A stretch of 64,000 bases of DNA from Saccharibacillus deserti (GTDB lineage: Bacteria; Bacillota; Bacilli; Paenibacillales; Paenibacillaceae): the NCBI RefSeq assembly GCF_013618475.1, contig NZ_JABJVN010000001.1, forward strand, positions 496,001 to 560,000. Direction: 5' to 3'. This document shows, in pieces, positions 8,502 to 17,688 of the stretch. The position numbers and the translations under genes are program-made. The notes under the pieces were generated by a model that had not been told where the DNA came from, made no database searches, and saw nothing but the letters and a program-made list of their open reading frames with translations. Numbering within the stretch: position 1 is the stretch's first letter; every line of letters begins with the position of its first letter.

Positions 8502-9454
8502 ATGACCCTGACGGTCCTGTTTGCGGCCTCGCCGCTTAATCCCAAAGAGGTGGACGAAAGTTACGCGGACGAGTATCGCTGCGCGCGGGCGGCCGGTCTA
8601 CTCGTCGGTCTGATCGACCTTGACCCGCTGCTGCTCGGCGTAGTCCGCAGCAGGCGGTGAAACGGCTGAGCCGGCCTGACAGCCGCGAACCGGGCCCTGC
8701 GCTGTATCGCGGCTGGATGCTGCGCCCCGGCGACTACACGCGGTTGTACGAGGCGCTGCTCGCCCGCAATCTGCGGTTGATCAATTCGCCGCAGCAGTAT
8801 GTGCATACGCATTATCTGCCGGAGTCGTATCCGAAGATCGAAGGGGTCACGCCGGAGTCGGTCTGGTTCCCCGTGACGGATCGAACCGCCGTCGAAGAAG
8901 CCGGATCGCGGGCCGTCGAAGCCGTGCGGCGGTTCGAAGACCGGCCGATCATCGTCAAGGATTACGTGAAATCGCGCAAGCACGAATGGGCGGAAGCCTG
9001 TTATATCCCGGATGCTTCGGACCAAGGCCGGGTACGGCAGACGGTGCGGCGGCTGCTGGAACTGCAGGGCGCGGAGTTCAGCGAAGGCTTGGTGTTCCGG
9101 GCTTTTGAAGAACTGGAGGCGTTGTCCCTGCACCCGCAGAGCGGCATGCCGCTGTCGCGCGAGATCCGGGTGTTCGTGCTTGACGGCGAGCCGGTATTCG
9201 TCTCGACCTATTGGGAAGCCGGCGAAGACGCAGCTTTTAATGAGAGATTGGGCGAATTCGAGAAGATTATCAAGTCGGTACAGAGCCGATTTTTTACGAT
9301 GGATTTTGCCAAAACGAAAAAAGGGCCATGGATCGTCGTGGAACTTGGCGACGGTCAGGTGGCCGGACTGCCGGACGACACGCCGCCCGAACTCTTTTAC
9401 GGAAAGCTGGAACAGCAGTGGGATAGAACAGGTAAGCACATGGACGGCTCTTGA
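8502..9454 (+). pseudogene. ATP-grasp protein gene split by a frameshift
   Basis: A frame starting at 8502 (GAAAGGAG upstream) gives MTLTVLFAASPLNPKEVDES... and stops at TGA 8658-8660. A second frame, entered around 8636-8657, continues VKRLSRPDSREPGPALYRGW to 9454. Together they form about 317 residues of one ATP-grasp-type protein: the N-terminal part reads like the family's pre-domain and the continuation carries the substrate and ATP lobes (IIVKDYVKS, REIRVFVLDGEPV, FFTMDFAK, WIVVELGDGQVAG). A one-base indel near 8640-8655 explains the break. A functional downstream-only product from GTG 8657 is unlikely because it lacks the first domain. Confidence 0.65.
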
Positions 9455-9650
9455 TTGGCGGGAGCGAAGCGGCTTACGTACAGACCTAGTACCCTTTCAA
9501 CTCTTAATCCGAGGTTTACGTTTTCCTGAAATAACAATTCCGTCGGAGACTTCGTACACGCTTCAGGTACGAAATCTCAGGGGAGCGTAACCTTACCTTT
9601 AGTGTTGACAAGGGACTAGCCTTTCGCTTATCCATGAAAGGAGAATGAAA

Positions 9651-9884
9651 ATGAATCGAAATGATCGGGAAGAACGTCAATCCGACAAGCAAGGCGAAGC
9701 GGCGAAAACAAACGACAAGAAATGGATCGGCTTTGGGCTTGCGATCGGAACGTCGTTTGGCATGCTGCTGGGGCTGATGCTTCATAACGTGGCGCTCGGA
9801 ATGCCGCTCGGAATCGCATTTGGGCTTATTTTCGGCACAGCTCTGCAAAAGCGCAAAGACGAAGAACGAGCTAACCAAGATTAA
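9651..9884 (+). CDS. Small glycine-zipper membrane protein
   Basis: 77 residues: a charged, Asp/Glu/Lys-rich first 25 residues, then a hydrophobic glycine-rich segment (about 27-66, two possible helices) and a charged tail. ATG 9651 is preferred over ATG 9645 because AAGGAG lies 7 bases upstream of 9651 but only 1 base from 9645. It is a paralogue-like match in pattern to the 57-residue protein at 7508. No function is recognised. Confidence 0.65.
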   Translation: MNRNDREERQSDKQGEAAKTNDKKWIGFGLAIGTSFGMLLGLMLHNVALGMPLGIAFGLIFGTALQKRKDEERANQD

Positions 9885-9973
9885 ATCGGCGAAGCAGCCG
9901 CAGGATGTACGGGACTCCTTGCAGCTTTTGCCCTCTGCATGCGCAGTCTATAGAGAACAGGAGGGCTTTCGAT

Positions 9974-11131
9974 ATGAATGCCGTAAAGGATATGCTGGAC
10001 AACCATAAGAAAATCGCCCGTTGGGCCGCTCTGCCCGAGCATGCTCCGGCCATCGGCTGGATCGTGCGCGGAGAGAAGTTTTATTGGACGCCGGGCGTGA
10101 ATACCGGTGCAGGCGAGCCGCAGTACGAGATCGGTTCGATCACCAAGACGATGACTGCTTTTCGTCTGGCACAGGGAGAGCAGGAGGGACTGTGGGAACC
10201 TGCGGATACGTTGGCCAAGCTGATTCCGGAATTGGAAAACAGCGATTTTGCCCGTCAGGCCACGCTGCGGCAGTTGGCGACGCATACGTCGGGCTTGACC
10301 CGGCTGGCGAAGAACCAGGTCCTGATGTCGATGAAAAAAGACAAAAGCAATCCGTACGCCGCCTATACCGAAGAACATCTGCTCGAGGCCGTGCTGGAAG
10401 AGAAGTTCCGCAGCGGGGCCAAGCACGAATATTCGAATTACGGCTACGGTCTGCTCGGATGGGCGCTGGGCCGGATCTCCGGCGTACCGCTGCATGAAGC
10501 GCTGCGGCGGGAATTGTTCGATCCGCTCGGCATGAGCGGAACCGTCATGCCGGTATTGGACACGGCCGGCCCCGAACCGGAGGCCGTCGCGGCGGGTACC
10601 GTTTCGGCCGAAGCCGGCGCGCGGAAGAAAGTATCGGGCGGCAAGAAATCCGCGGCGTCGGCGTCTACCGTATTGGTTCCCGGCTTCGCTCCCGGCGGAC
10701 GTCCGGTGCCGCATTGGGATTTCACTTCCGCGATGGCCGGCGCGGGCGCCGTGCGTTCGACGGTTCCCGATATGCTGACGTATCTGGAAGCGCAGCTGGG
10801 GCAGCATCCGGCGGCGGCCGGGTTCGAGCCGGCGCTGCTGGCCTGCCAGAACGAACAGGCTTCCGTCGCGCCGTCCAAAGGCGTCGGGATCGGTTATGCC
10901 TGGATGCGTTCCATGCGCAAAGACGGTACCGTCACGCATTGGCATAATGGGGGAACCTACGGCGCGAGCAGCTTTGCCGCGTTCAACAGGGACCTGCAGT
11001 CCGGATTCGTGATCTTGTCCAATCGGGGCGTCAGCTTCGCCGGCCAGCTCAAACAGATGATCGGCATGGGCGAGCTGAGCACGGACCGGGCTGCGCATCT
11101 GGTAGCGGAAGTGCTGTTCAAGAACGGCTAA
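9974..11131 (+). CDS. Serine hydrolase, beta-lactamase/penicillin-binding-like fold
   Basis: A 385-residue protein of the class C beta-lactamase-like family. All three active-site motifs are visible: SxxK as SITK (Ser55, Lys58), YxN as YSN (Tyr153-Asn155) and the third motif as HNGG (about 324-327). Residues about 200-240 form an Ala/Ser/Pro-rich insert. No signal peptide is evident, so it is probably cytosolic and acts as an esterase or peptidase rather than as a wall enzyme. The ATG at 9974 follows ACAGGAGGG. True beta-lactamase activity cannot be claimed from the sequence. Confidence 0.8.
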   Translation: MNAVKDMLDNHKKIARWAALPEHAPAIGWIVRGEKFYWTPGVNTGAGEPQYEIGSITKTMTAFRLAQGEQEGLWEPADTLAKLIPELENSDFARQATLRQLATHTSGLTRLAKNQVLMSMKKDKSNPYAAYTEEHLLEAVLEEKFRSGAKHEYSNYGYGLLGWALGRISGVPLHEALRRELFDPLGMSGTVMPVLDTAGPEPEAVAAGTVSAEAGARKKVSGGKKSAASASTVLVPGFAPGGRPVPHWDFTSAMAGAGAVRSTVPDMLTYLEAQLGQHPAAAGFEPALLACQNEQASVAPSKGVGIGYAWMRSMRKDGTVTHWHNGGTYGASSFAAFNRDLQSGFVILSNRGVSFAGQLKQMIGMGELSTDRAAHLVAEVLFKNG

Positions 11132-11174
11132 GGCTCTGCAAACATAAGTGTGCTGCCGATCAAACGGCCGCGCC

Positions 11175-11212
11175 AGGAAAGGTTTCGTGCAGCAGCGCGG
11201 AGCCTTTTTTGC
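11175..11212 (+). terminator. Probable terminator after the serine hydrolase
   Basis: AAAGG...CG...GC pairs with GC...CG...CCTTTTTT. The stem is imperfect but followed by a T-run. Confidence 0.5.
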
Positions 11213-11267
11213 TGTCTTTTTCAAATTAAGCTTGCCTCTCCAAGTAACCTGTGCTATTTTTAAAAAC

Positions 11268-11283
11268 ATAAAAACGTTTTTAT
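11268..11283. promoter_or_regulatory. Probable LacI-family operator 1 (autoregulation)
   Basis: ATAAAAACGTTTTTAT, a perfect 16-bp palindrome with the central CG typical of LacI-family operators, lies 16 bp before the LacI-type gene. The same core recurs upstream of the permease gene and at the start of the binding-protein gene. It does not fit the CcpA cre consensus well because the flanking TG/CA is missing. Confidence 0.7.
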
Positions 11284-11299
11284 AAAAGGAAACAAAACC

Positions 11300-12313
11300 A
11301 TGGCCAAAATTACGATTCGGGATGTTGCAAGGGAAGCCGGAGTATCGATTTCCACGGTGTCGAACGCGCTCAACGACGTGGATGTCCTCAATCCGGCGAC
11401 GAAGCGGCATGTGCTTCAGGTCGCGGAGCGGCTCAATTACGTACCGAACCTGAACGGGAAGATGCTGAAGTCGGGCAAGACGATGATGCTGGGCTTTTTC
11501 ACGACAAGCGTATCCGGTCCTTATTTCTATAAGCTGATCGAGACCATGTCGAGGCAGTGCGAACGCCACGGCTACGGGCTGAACGTTTTCGTCACGAAGG
11601 ACAAGTCGGTCATTATGAGCAATATCCTCGGCCGGCGCGTGGACGGGGTGATCATTTACGAAGAGCTGAAGATCGACGAACAGGACATCGAGGTCATGCA
11701 AAAAGACCGGATCAAAGCCGTTTTCCTGGATCGCGAATTCGGCAACGAGACGATGGGCAGCGTAACGTTCGATTCCTATGCGGCGGGCTATGAAGCGGCC
11801 AAATATCTGATCGGACTGGGGCACAAACGCATCGCCTACATATCCGGTGTGGACACGATGTTCGACAGTCTGCAGCGCCGGGAAGGGTATCTGGCCGCGC
11901 TGCGCGAGTACGGTCTGGCGTTCGACGAAGATTATATCATTCAGGGATACTTCGAGGAAGACAGCACGTTCAATGCGATCAAAGCTTTTATCCGGATGCA
12001 CGGAAACAAGCTGCCGAGCGCTTTTCTGGCCGGCAACGACCTCAGTGCGATGGGCTGTATCCAGGCGCTTCAGGCGCACGGCTACGAAGTGCCCGGCGAC
12101 GTCAGCGTAGTCGGCTTCGACGATGTGGACATCGCCCGGTATTTCTCGCCGCCTCTGACGACCGTCCGCAATCCGATCGCCCGTCAAGCGATCCTGACCG
12201 TCGATCATCTGGTTCGCCTGATTCAGGGCAAGGACGAAGGGCAGAGCCAGACGCTGACCGGCGAGCTGGTCGTCCGTGGCTCCAGCCATGTGCCGGTCGA
12301 CCGCGCGGAGTAG
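11300..12313 (+). CDS. LacI-family transcriptional regulator
   Basis: 337 residues. An N-terminal helix-turn-helix (ITIRDVAREAGVSISTVSNA, residues 4-23) and hinge helix (KRHVLQVAERLNYVPN) are followed by a periplasmic-binding-like sensor domain (about 62-335) with LGHKRIAYISG and VSVVGFDD, both typical of the family. It probably represses the adjacent ABC importer and GH30 glycosidase in the absence of a sugar ligand, binding the three AAAAACGTTTT sites. The specific inducer is unknown; a beta-glucoside or glucan oligomer is inferred from the GH30 gene. Confidence 0.9.
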   Translation: MAKITIRDVAREAGVSISTVSNALNDVDVLNPATKRHVLQVAERLNYVPNLNGKMLKSGKTMMLGFFTTSVSGPYFYKLIETMSRQCERHGYGLNVFVTKDKSVIMSNILGRRVDGVIIYEELKIDEQDIEVMQKDRIKAVFLDREFGNETMGSVTFDSYAAGYEAAKYLIGLGHKRIAYISGVDTMFDSLQRREGYLAALREYGLAFDEDYIIQGYFEEDSTFNAIKAFIRMHGNKLPSAFLAGNDLSAMGCIQALQAHGYEVPGDVSVVGFDDVDIARYFSPPLTTVRNPIARQAILTVDHLVRLIQGKDEGQSQTLTGELVVRGSSHVPVDRAE

Positions 12314-12432
12314 GCCGGGCGTGTACGGGAAAGACCGCGGACGTACACGCCGCAGACCCGCCGGTTCTTTTTTTGAAGAGAAATGTAACCGCTCGCATTA
12401 GAGGCAGAAAGAACGAATTTTTTTAAAGAAAA

Positions 12433-12448
12433 ATAAAAACGTTTTAAT
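12433..12448. promoter_or_regulatory. Probable LacI-family operator 2
   Basis: ATAAAAACGTTTTAAT lies 24 bp before the first permease gene. Fourteen of its bases (ATAAAAACGTTTTA) are identical to the third site inside the binding-protein gene. Confidence 0.7.
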
Positions 12449-12472
12449 CACAAGCCGAAAGGAGCTTTTCCA

Positions 12473-13450
12473 ATGGCCAAATCCGCGCTGGCATCGTCCG
12501 ATCGTCCGTCGAGCGGCAAACCTTCGATGCGGCAGCGAATCAAGAGCTTCGCGATCGACTATGCCCGCCAATGGGAACTTCAGACGATGGTCATTCCCGG
12601 TATCCTGTTCATGATCGTATTCTGCTTCGTTCCGATCTACGGCCTGACCATTGCTTTCAAAAGTTATACCGTCATCGATACGCCGAGCAGCGCTCCGTGG
12701 GTAGGACTGGAGAACTTCAAGATCATTTTGTCCGACCGGTATTTCTGGGATTCCGTCGTCAACACGCTCGCGATCAGTTTCCTGAAGCTTGCGATCGGAT
12801 TCGTTCTGCCGATTGTGCTGGCGGTCATGATCTACGAAGTCCGGCACAGCCGTCTCAAGAAGTTCGTGCAGACGGTCTCGTACCTGCCGCACTTTCTGTC
12901 CTGGATCGTACTCGGGGGCATGATGATTACGTGGTTCTCGACGACCGGGCTGTTCAATCAGCTGCTGCTGGACCTCGGCCTGATCTCGAACGCGCAGAAT
13001 ATTCTGCTCGACGCGAACAAATACTGGTGGATCGCGACGCTGTCCGATATTTGGAAAGAGTCGGGCTGGGGCACGATTTTGTATCTCGCCATCATGGCCA
13101 AGATCGATCCGACGTACTATGAAGCGGCGAAGATCGACGGGGCGGGACGCCTGCGCCAGATCTGGAATATCACGCTGCCCAATATGAAGATGATTATCAG
13201 CCTGAATTTGATTCTGACGATCAGCGGCTTGTTCGGATCGAACCTCGACCAGACGCTGGTGCTGATGAACTCGCAGAACCGGGAGAAAGCGGAAGTCATC
13301 AACTCGTACGTCTACCGCATGGGCCTTGCCCAGGGCGATTTCTCGTACGCGACGGCTGTCGGACTCGGCGTCTCGATCGTCTCGGTGATTTTGCTGCTTA
13401 CCGCCAACAAGATCACAAGCAAGCTGAACGACAATCAATCCGTGCTGTAG
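12473..13450 (+). CDS. ABC sugar transporter permease (LplB-like)
   Basis: 325 residues with six predicted membrane helices (first about 39-60). The cytoplasmic EAA loop is clear: YYEAAKIDGAGRLRQIWNIT-LP (about 222-243), which docks the ATPase. It belongs to the LplB/YtcP-type importers common in Paenibacillaceae, which use a shared MsmX-like ATPase encoded elsewhere; none is encoded in this cluster. AAAGGAG precedes the ATG. The partner permease follows after 18 bp. Confidence 0.9.
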   Translation: MAKSALASSDRPSSGKPSMRQRIKSFAIDYARQWELQTMVIPGILFMIVFCFVPIYGLTIAFKSYTVIDTPSSAPWVGLENFKIILSDRYFWDSVVNTLAISFLKLAIGFVLPIVLAVMIYEVRHSRLKKFVQTVSYLPHFLSWIVLGGMMITWFSTTGLFNQLLLDLGLISNAQNILLDANKYWWIATLSDIWKESGWGTILYLAIMAKIDPTYYEAAKIDGAGRLRQIWNITLPNMKMIISLNLILTISGLFGSNLDQTLVLMNSQNREKAEVINSYVYRMGLAQGDFSYATAVGLGVSIVSVILLLTANKITSKLNDNQSVL

Positions 13451-13468
13451 GGAGGGAAACAAACGGAC

Positions 13469-14368
13469 ATGGCCATACTGACAAAGTCAACCAAAATCAA
13501 AGGCGGCCTGGACAGCCGGGTGTTCGATACGGTCAACATCACGCTGCTGCTGCTGTTCACGGTAGCGATCGTCGTTCCGCTCTGGAACGTCATCGTCTCT
13601 TCGTTCAGCTCCGGGCAATCGCTCGCCAAAGGCGGGTTCGTCTTCTGGCCGTCGGAATTCTCGCTGGAAAATTACCGTGCGGTGTTCCGCGATGCGAATA
13701 TCTGGCAGGCGTTCTTCATCTCGGTAGCCAAAACGGTCGTCGGCGTCTCGACGCACGTATTCTTCTGCGCCATGGTCGCTTACGGCCTGAGCAAAAAGTA
13801 CCTGAGAGGACGCAGATTGTATGTGGCGATGGGCGTCATTACGATGTTCTTCTCCGGCGGGATGATCCCGACGTATCTGCTGATCAAGTCGCTTGGCCTG
13901 CTCAACAGCTTCTGGGTCTATATTATTCCGGCGCTGTTCAGCTACTACGATGTCGTGATTCTGATGAACTTTTTCCGCAATGTGCCGGATGCTCTGGAAG
14001 AATCGGCCAAGATCGACGGAGCGGGCGACTGGCGGGTCTTCCTCAGCCTCTTTATTCCGCTGTCGATGCCGGCCATGGCCACCATCGCCTTGTTCAACGG
14101 GGTGGGCCAGTGGAACGATTTCATGACCACCAAGCTGTACATTACCGATCAGGCGCTGTATCCGCTGCAGATGATGCTGTACGAGATCATTGTCCAATCG
14201 CAAACGCAGGCTATGCAGAATATCGGCGGTTCGGTGGTAATCGAGACGACGACCAAAGGCGTGCAGCTGGCGACGATCGTCATTACCACACTGCCTATTC
14301 TGGCGATTTATCCGCTGCTTCAGCGGTACTTTATCTCGGGCATGATGCTGGGCGCGGTCAAAGAGTAG
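13469..14368 (+). CDS. ABC sugar transporter permease (LplC/YtcP-like)
   Basis: 299 residues, six predicted membrane helices, and an EAA-type loop with LEESAKIDGAGDWRVFLSLF. It forms the heterodimeric channel with the preceding permease. GGGAGG lies upstream, and the following binding-protein gene starts 44 bp later, so the three are very likely one operon. Substrate inferred only from the neighbouring glycosidase. Confidence 0.9.
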   Translation: MAILTKSTKIKGGLDSRVFDTVNITLLLLFTVAIVVPLWNVIVSSFSSGQSLAKGGFVFWPSEFSLENYRAVFRDANIWQAFFISVAKTVVGVSTHVFFCAMVAYGLSKKYLRGRRLYVAMGVITMFFSGGMIPTYLLIKSLGLLNSFWVYIIPALFSYYDVVILMNFFRNVPDALEESAKIDGAGDWRVFLSLFIPLSMPAMATIALFNGVGQWNDFMTTKLYITDQALYPLQMMLYEIIVQSQTQAMQNIGGSVVIETTTKGVQLATIVITTLPILAIYPLLQRYFISGMMLGAVKE

Positions 14369-14412
14369 CCAAGAGTGCAACACCCAACCTTTTCGAAGCG
14401 GAGGCAAAAAAG

Positions 14413-16053
14413 ATGCGACAAAATAAAAACGTTTTAAGAAAAACAGGCTGGAAATTGGGTGCGGGCATGCTGACAGCGGCGCTGATGCTGAGCGGCTGCG
14501 GCGGCGGGTCGGATAGCAAAGAAGCGGCGCCGATCTCGCTCGAAGGCCGCTACGCGTTGGATCCCGAGACGCCGGCCTGGAAATCGGACAAAAAAGCCGA
14601 ATCGACTGCTCTTACCTGGTACGTGAACGCGGATTGGTGGAACACGGATTTCGGCAAAGACCTGGTCACGAAAAAAATCAAAGAAGATCTTAACGTCGAT
14701 ATCAAATTCATTACCGGCGACGATACGAAGCTGAATACCTTTTTCGCCGGCGGAGACATGCCCGATCTGATCACCGTATTCGATTCCAACTCCGCCGTCG
14801 CACAGAAAGCCGCGACCTGGGCGCTGCCGCTGAACGATCTGGCCGAGCAGTACGATCCGTACTTTAACAAAGTCGCAGCCCAAGATACCCTGAACTGGTT
14901 CCAGCTCAAAGACGGAAAGACCTACGGCTACCCGAACTATTCCAACACGCAGGCGGATTACGACAGCGGCGAGATTCCGGCCAAGACGGCGTTTGTAATT
15001 CGCAAAGACGTCTACGAAGCACTCGGCAGTCCGGAGATCGGCACTCCTGAACAGTTTGTGAAGGTGATGGGAGAGATCAAGCAGAAATTCCCGGAATTGA
15101 TCCCGTTCGGTTTCAATTCGATCGGCGAAGGCACCGGATCGCTGGGCGATACGCTGCAGGACTTCCTCGGCGTTCCGCTTCAGACGGAAGACGGCCAGTT
15201 CTACGACCGCAATCTGGACGAAGATTATCTCACCTGGGTCAAAACGCTGAACGAAGCCTACCGCGCCGGGGGGTTGAGCGATGACAGTTTTGCCGACGAC
15301 GGCACGGGCTTCGAAGAGAAAGTAAAGGTTGGCAAATATGCGGCGATGCTGCTTGACGGAACACCGCAGCAGAGCGGAAACCTCCAGATTTTCATGACTG
15401 CCAACCCCGACAAAGCGTATATGGCGATCGATGGACCGCAGAGCACGCAGGGCCGTGAGCCGACGCTCAATCAGTCCGGTATTACCGGATGGATGGTGAC
15501 CTACGTGACCAAGAAAGCGAAAGATCCGGCCAAAGCGATCCAGATCTATACGTATCTGCTGAGCGAAGAAGGCCAGATGCTGATGAACTACGGGATCGAA
15601 GGCGAGACGTACAAGAAAACCGCGGACGGCAAAGTCGAACTGCTGCCGGAGATCAAAAAGCTGCAGACGGACGATGCGGATCGCTACAAAAAAGATTACC
15701 GCATGGGCGAATTCATGTTCTTCGGCCACGACAAACACAAAGCGCTGAGCGACGATGCCTTCCCTGGATCGGTTAAACAGATGCAGGAGTGGGGCAAAGG
15801 GAAACTGGTGCCGCACTTTATTCTGGAAAATATCAACCCGGATCAGGGTACGCCGCAGGCCCGCGGTCTGACCGCGATCAACACCAAATGGAACACGACG
15901 CTGGTCAGTCTGATCCGCGCCAAAGACGAAGCGACTTTTGATGCGGTATTAAACGAATACAAAGCGTTCCAGGAGCAGAACGGCTGGGCCGATATCGTGA
16001 AGATCCGCAGCGGGAAAATGGCGGCGAACAAAGAAAAGCTGGGCCTTAAATAA
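14413..16053 (+). CDS. ABC transporter extracellular substrate-binding lipoprotein
   Basis: 546 residues. The signal peptide ends in the lipobox LSGC with Cys29 as the lipidated residue. The large size and Trp/Tyr-rich mature region fit the LplA-type binding proteins paired with LplB/LplC permeases, which bind oligosaccharides outside the membrane. The chosen ATG has GGAGG 9 bases upstream; a longer frame back into the permease gene lacks a signal. The codons for residues 3-8 coincide with a copy of the LacI-type operator. Confidence 0.88.
   Translation: MRQNKNVLRKTGWKLGAGMLTAALMLSGCGGGSDSKEAAPISLEGRYALDPETPAWKSDKKAESTALTWYVNADWWNTDFGKDLVTKKIKEDLNVDIKFITGDDTKLNTFFAGGDMPDLITVFDSNSAVAQKAATWALPLNDLAEQYDPYFNKVAAQDTLNWFQLKDGKTYGYPNYSNTQADYDSGEIPAKTAFVIRKDVYEALGSPEIGTPEQFVKVMGEIKQKFPELIPFGFNSIGEGTGSLGDTLQDFLGVPLQTEDGQFYDRNLDEDYLTWVKTLNEAYRAGGLSDDSFADDGTGFEEKVKVGKYAAMLLDGTPQQSGNLQIFMTANPDKAYMAIDGPQSTQGREPTLNQSGITGWMVTYVTKKAKDPAKAIQIYTYLLSEEGQMLMNYGIEGETYKKTADGKVELLPEIKKLQTDDADRYKKDYRMGEFMFFGHDKHKALSDDAFPGSVKQMQEWGKGKLVPHFILENINPDQGTPQARGLTAINTKWNTTLVSLIRAKDEATFDAVLNEYKAFQEQNGWADIVKIRSGKMAANKEKLGLK
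14423..14436. promoter_or_regulatory. Probable LacI-family operator 3, inside the coding sequence
   Basis: ATAAAAACGTTTTA, identical to the core of operator 2, lies 10 bp into the binding-protein gene. Being 2 kb downstream of operator 2 it could act by DNA looping or as a roadblock. Confidence 0.5.
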
Positions 16054-16090
16054 CGATTGCGGACCGCAGCCTCAGAGTGGAGGAAAGAAG

Positions 16091-17548
16091 ATGACGAAAT
16101 GGACGATTTACCGTTCGCGGGGCGAACACGACCTGTTCCGGGAGCTGAGTCTTGAGCAGCTAACAAGCGCGGAGGCGATATCGGATAGCGAAACGCCAGA
16201 CGCACTGCTTAAGGACAAAGCGGCAGGAAGCGCAGAATCAGCGGATCGGGCGGTACACGTCGCTCTGGATATTCGGGAACGCGGTCAGCGTATGGACGGA
16301 TTCGGGGCTTCGTTTACCGATTCGTCCGCCTATCTGATTCACGGAGTGCTCGGCGAAGCGCAGCGTGAAGAATTGATGGTCAAGCTGTTCGATGCGAATG
16401 AAGGCATCGGATTGTCGGTTCTCCGCAATCCGATGGGCGCGTCGGATTACGCCCGCAGCATCTACAGCTACGATGACCTGCCGGAAGGCGCAAGCGACCT
16501 TGAACTTGCGAAGTTCAAGGTCGCGCACGACGAAGCCGATATCATCCCGCTGCTCAAGCGGGCGCTAGAATTGAATCCCGACATCAAACTGATGGCGTCT
16601 CCGTGGAGTGCGCCGGGCTGGATGAAGACAAGCGGCTCCATGTTGGGCGGGCGTCTCAAGCCGGACTGTTATCGAGTATTCGCGGATTATTTCGTTCGTT
16701 ATATTCAGGCCTACGGGGAGCACGGGCTGCCGATTTACGCGGTGACACCGCAGAACGAAGCGCTGTATGAGCCGCTGCATTACCCGAGCATGCTGATGCC
16801 GGCCAACGTGCAGACTGTCTTTATCCGCGATCATCTCAAGCCGGCGTTCAAGCGCGCGGGAATCGATACAAAAATCTTGTGCTACGACCACAACTGGGAC
16901 CGGCCGGATTATCCATTGGAAGTGCTGGCAGGCGCGGGAGATTCGGTGGACGGCGTCGCCTGGCATTGGTACGGCGGCGAGGCTTCGGCCCAGTCCGAGG
17001 TCTTGCAGGCCATGCCCGGCAAAGAAGTCCATTTCACCGAAGGATCCGGCGGCGAGTGGATTCCTCCGTTCGAACAGGCTTTCTCGAACGTGCTGCGCAC
17101 CGGGATCGAGATCCTGCGCCACAACAGCCAATCGTTCGTCTTGTGGAATATGGCGCTCGACGAACATAACGGCCCGACCGTGCCGGGCTTCGGGCAGAGC
17201 ACCTGCCGCGGCATCGTGCAGGTGAATCAGTCGACCGGCGAGCTGACGTATACGCTCGACTATTATGCGCTGGCCCATTTCAGCAGCATTATCCGTCCCG
17301 GCGCGGTGCGAATCGGATCATCCTGCGCAGAGCCGGATGTCCGCTCGGCTGCGTTCGAGAACACGGACGGCTCGATCGCCGTCGTTCTGTTCAATGACGC
17401 AGAGACGACGCGGCGGATTACCCTGTCGCTGCCGGAGCTTGCGAACGCGGACCCGAATCTTTCCCCGAGCGGGCGGCAGGCGGACCGTACGCTGAATTTT
17501 GAATTGGCCGGAAAAAGCGCGCTGTCGCTGCTGTATCGCGCGGACTGA
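16091..17548 (+). CDS. GH30-family glycoside hydrolase (glucosylceramidase-like)
   Basis: 485 residues. The GH30 catalytic barrel is recognisable from QRMDGFGASFTDSSA, LMASPWSAPGWMKTSG, the acid/base in TPQNEALY (Glu223) and the nucleophile in VHFTEGSGG (Glu317). A beta-sandwich tail follows (about 400-485). There is no signal peptide, so it works in the cytosol on imported substrate, consistent with its place as last gene of the ABC import operon (37 bp after the binding protein). Likely activity is a retaining beta-glucosidase, beta-1,6-glucanase or related exo-enzyme; which one cannot be decided here. Confidence 0.85.
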   Translation: MTKWTIYRSRGEHDLFRELSLEQLTSAEAISDSETPDALLKDKAAGSAESADRAVHVALDIRERGQRMDGFGASFTDSSAYLIHGVLGEAQREELMVKLFDANEGIGLSVLRNPMGASDYARSIYSYDDLPEGASDLELAKFKVAHDEADIIPLLKRALELNPDIKLMASPWSAPGWMKTSGSMLGGRLKPDCYRVFADYFVRYIQAYGEHGLPIYAVTPQNEALYEPLHYPSMLMPANVQTVFIRDHLKPAFKRAGIDTKILCYDHNWDRPDYPLEVLAGAGDSVDGVAWHWYGGEASAQSEVLQAMPGKEVHFTEGSGGEWIPPFEQAFSNVLRTGIEILRHNSQSFVLWNMALDEHNGPTVPGFGQSTCRGIVQVNQSTGELTYTLDYYALAHFSSIIRPGAVRIGSSCAEPDVRSAAFENTDGSIAVVLFNDAETTRRITLSLPELANADPNLSPSGRQADRTLNFELAGKSALSLLYRAD

Positions 17549-17624
17549 CAAGTTCAACGCCGGCGTCAAGTCCTGGATCTTGGGCGGATTCGGACCGCTC
17601 CATGCATCGACTTGAATAAAGTAC

Positions 17625-17661
17625 AAAAAGGACCCCGATGATCCGATCGGAGTCCTTTTTT
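17625..17661. terminator. Bidirectional terminator between convergent operons
   Basis: AAAAAGGAC...CCGAT / ATCGG...GTCCTTTTT forms a long stem with A- and T-runs on both flanks, serving the GH30 operon and the minus-strand ABC operon. Confidence 0.85.
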
Positions 17662-17688
17662 GCGAGGGTCGGCGGTCAGCCTATTCAA

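Noticed and set aside
8054-8539. 161-codon plus-strand ORF across the CRISPR relic
   Set aside because: It runs through a terminator, a CRISPR repeat and a leader and has no homologous features.
11268-11283. CcpA cre site
   Set aside because: The palindrome has the central CG but lacks the TG...CA flanks, and its recurrence only in this operon fits the local LacI-type regulator better.
9881-12289. An 802-codon open frame on the minus strand across the serine hydrolase and LacI genes
   Set aside because: Mirror frame of GC-rich coding DNA. The plus-strand genes have clear domains, starts and ribosome sites.
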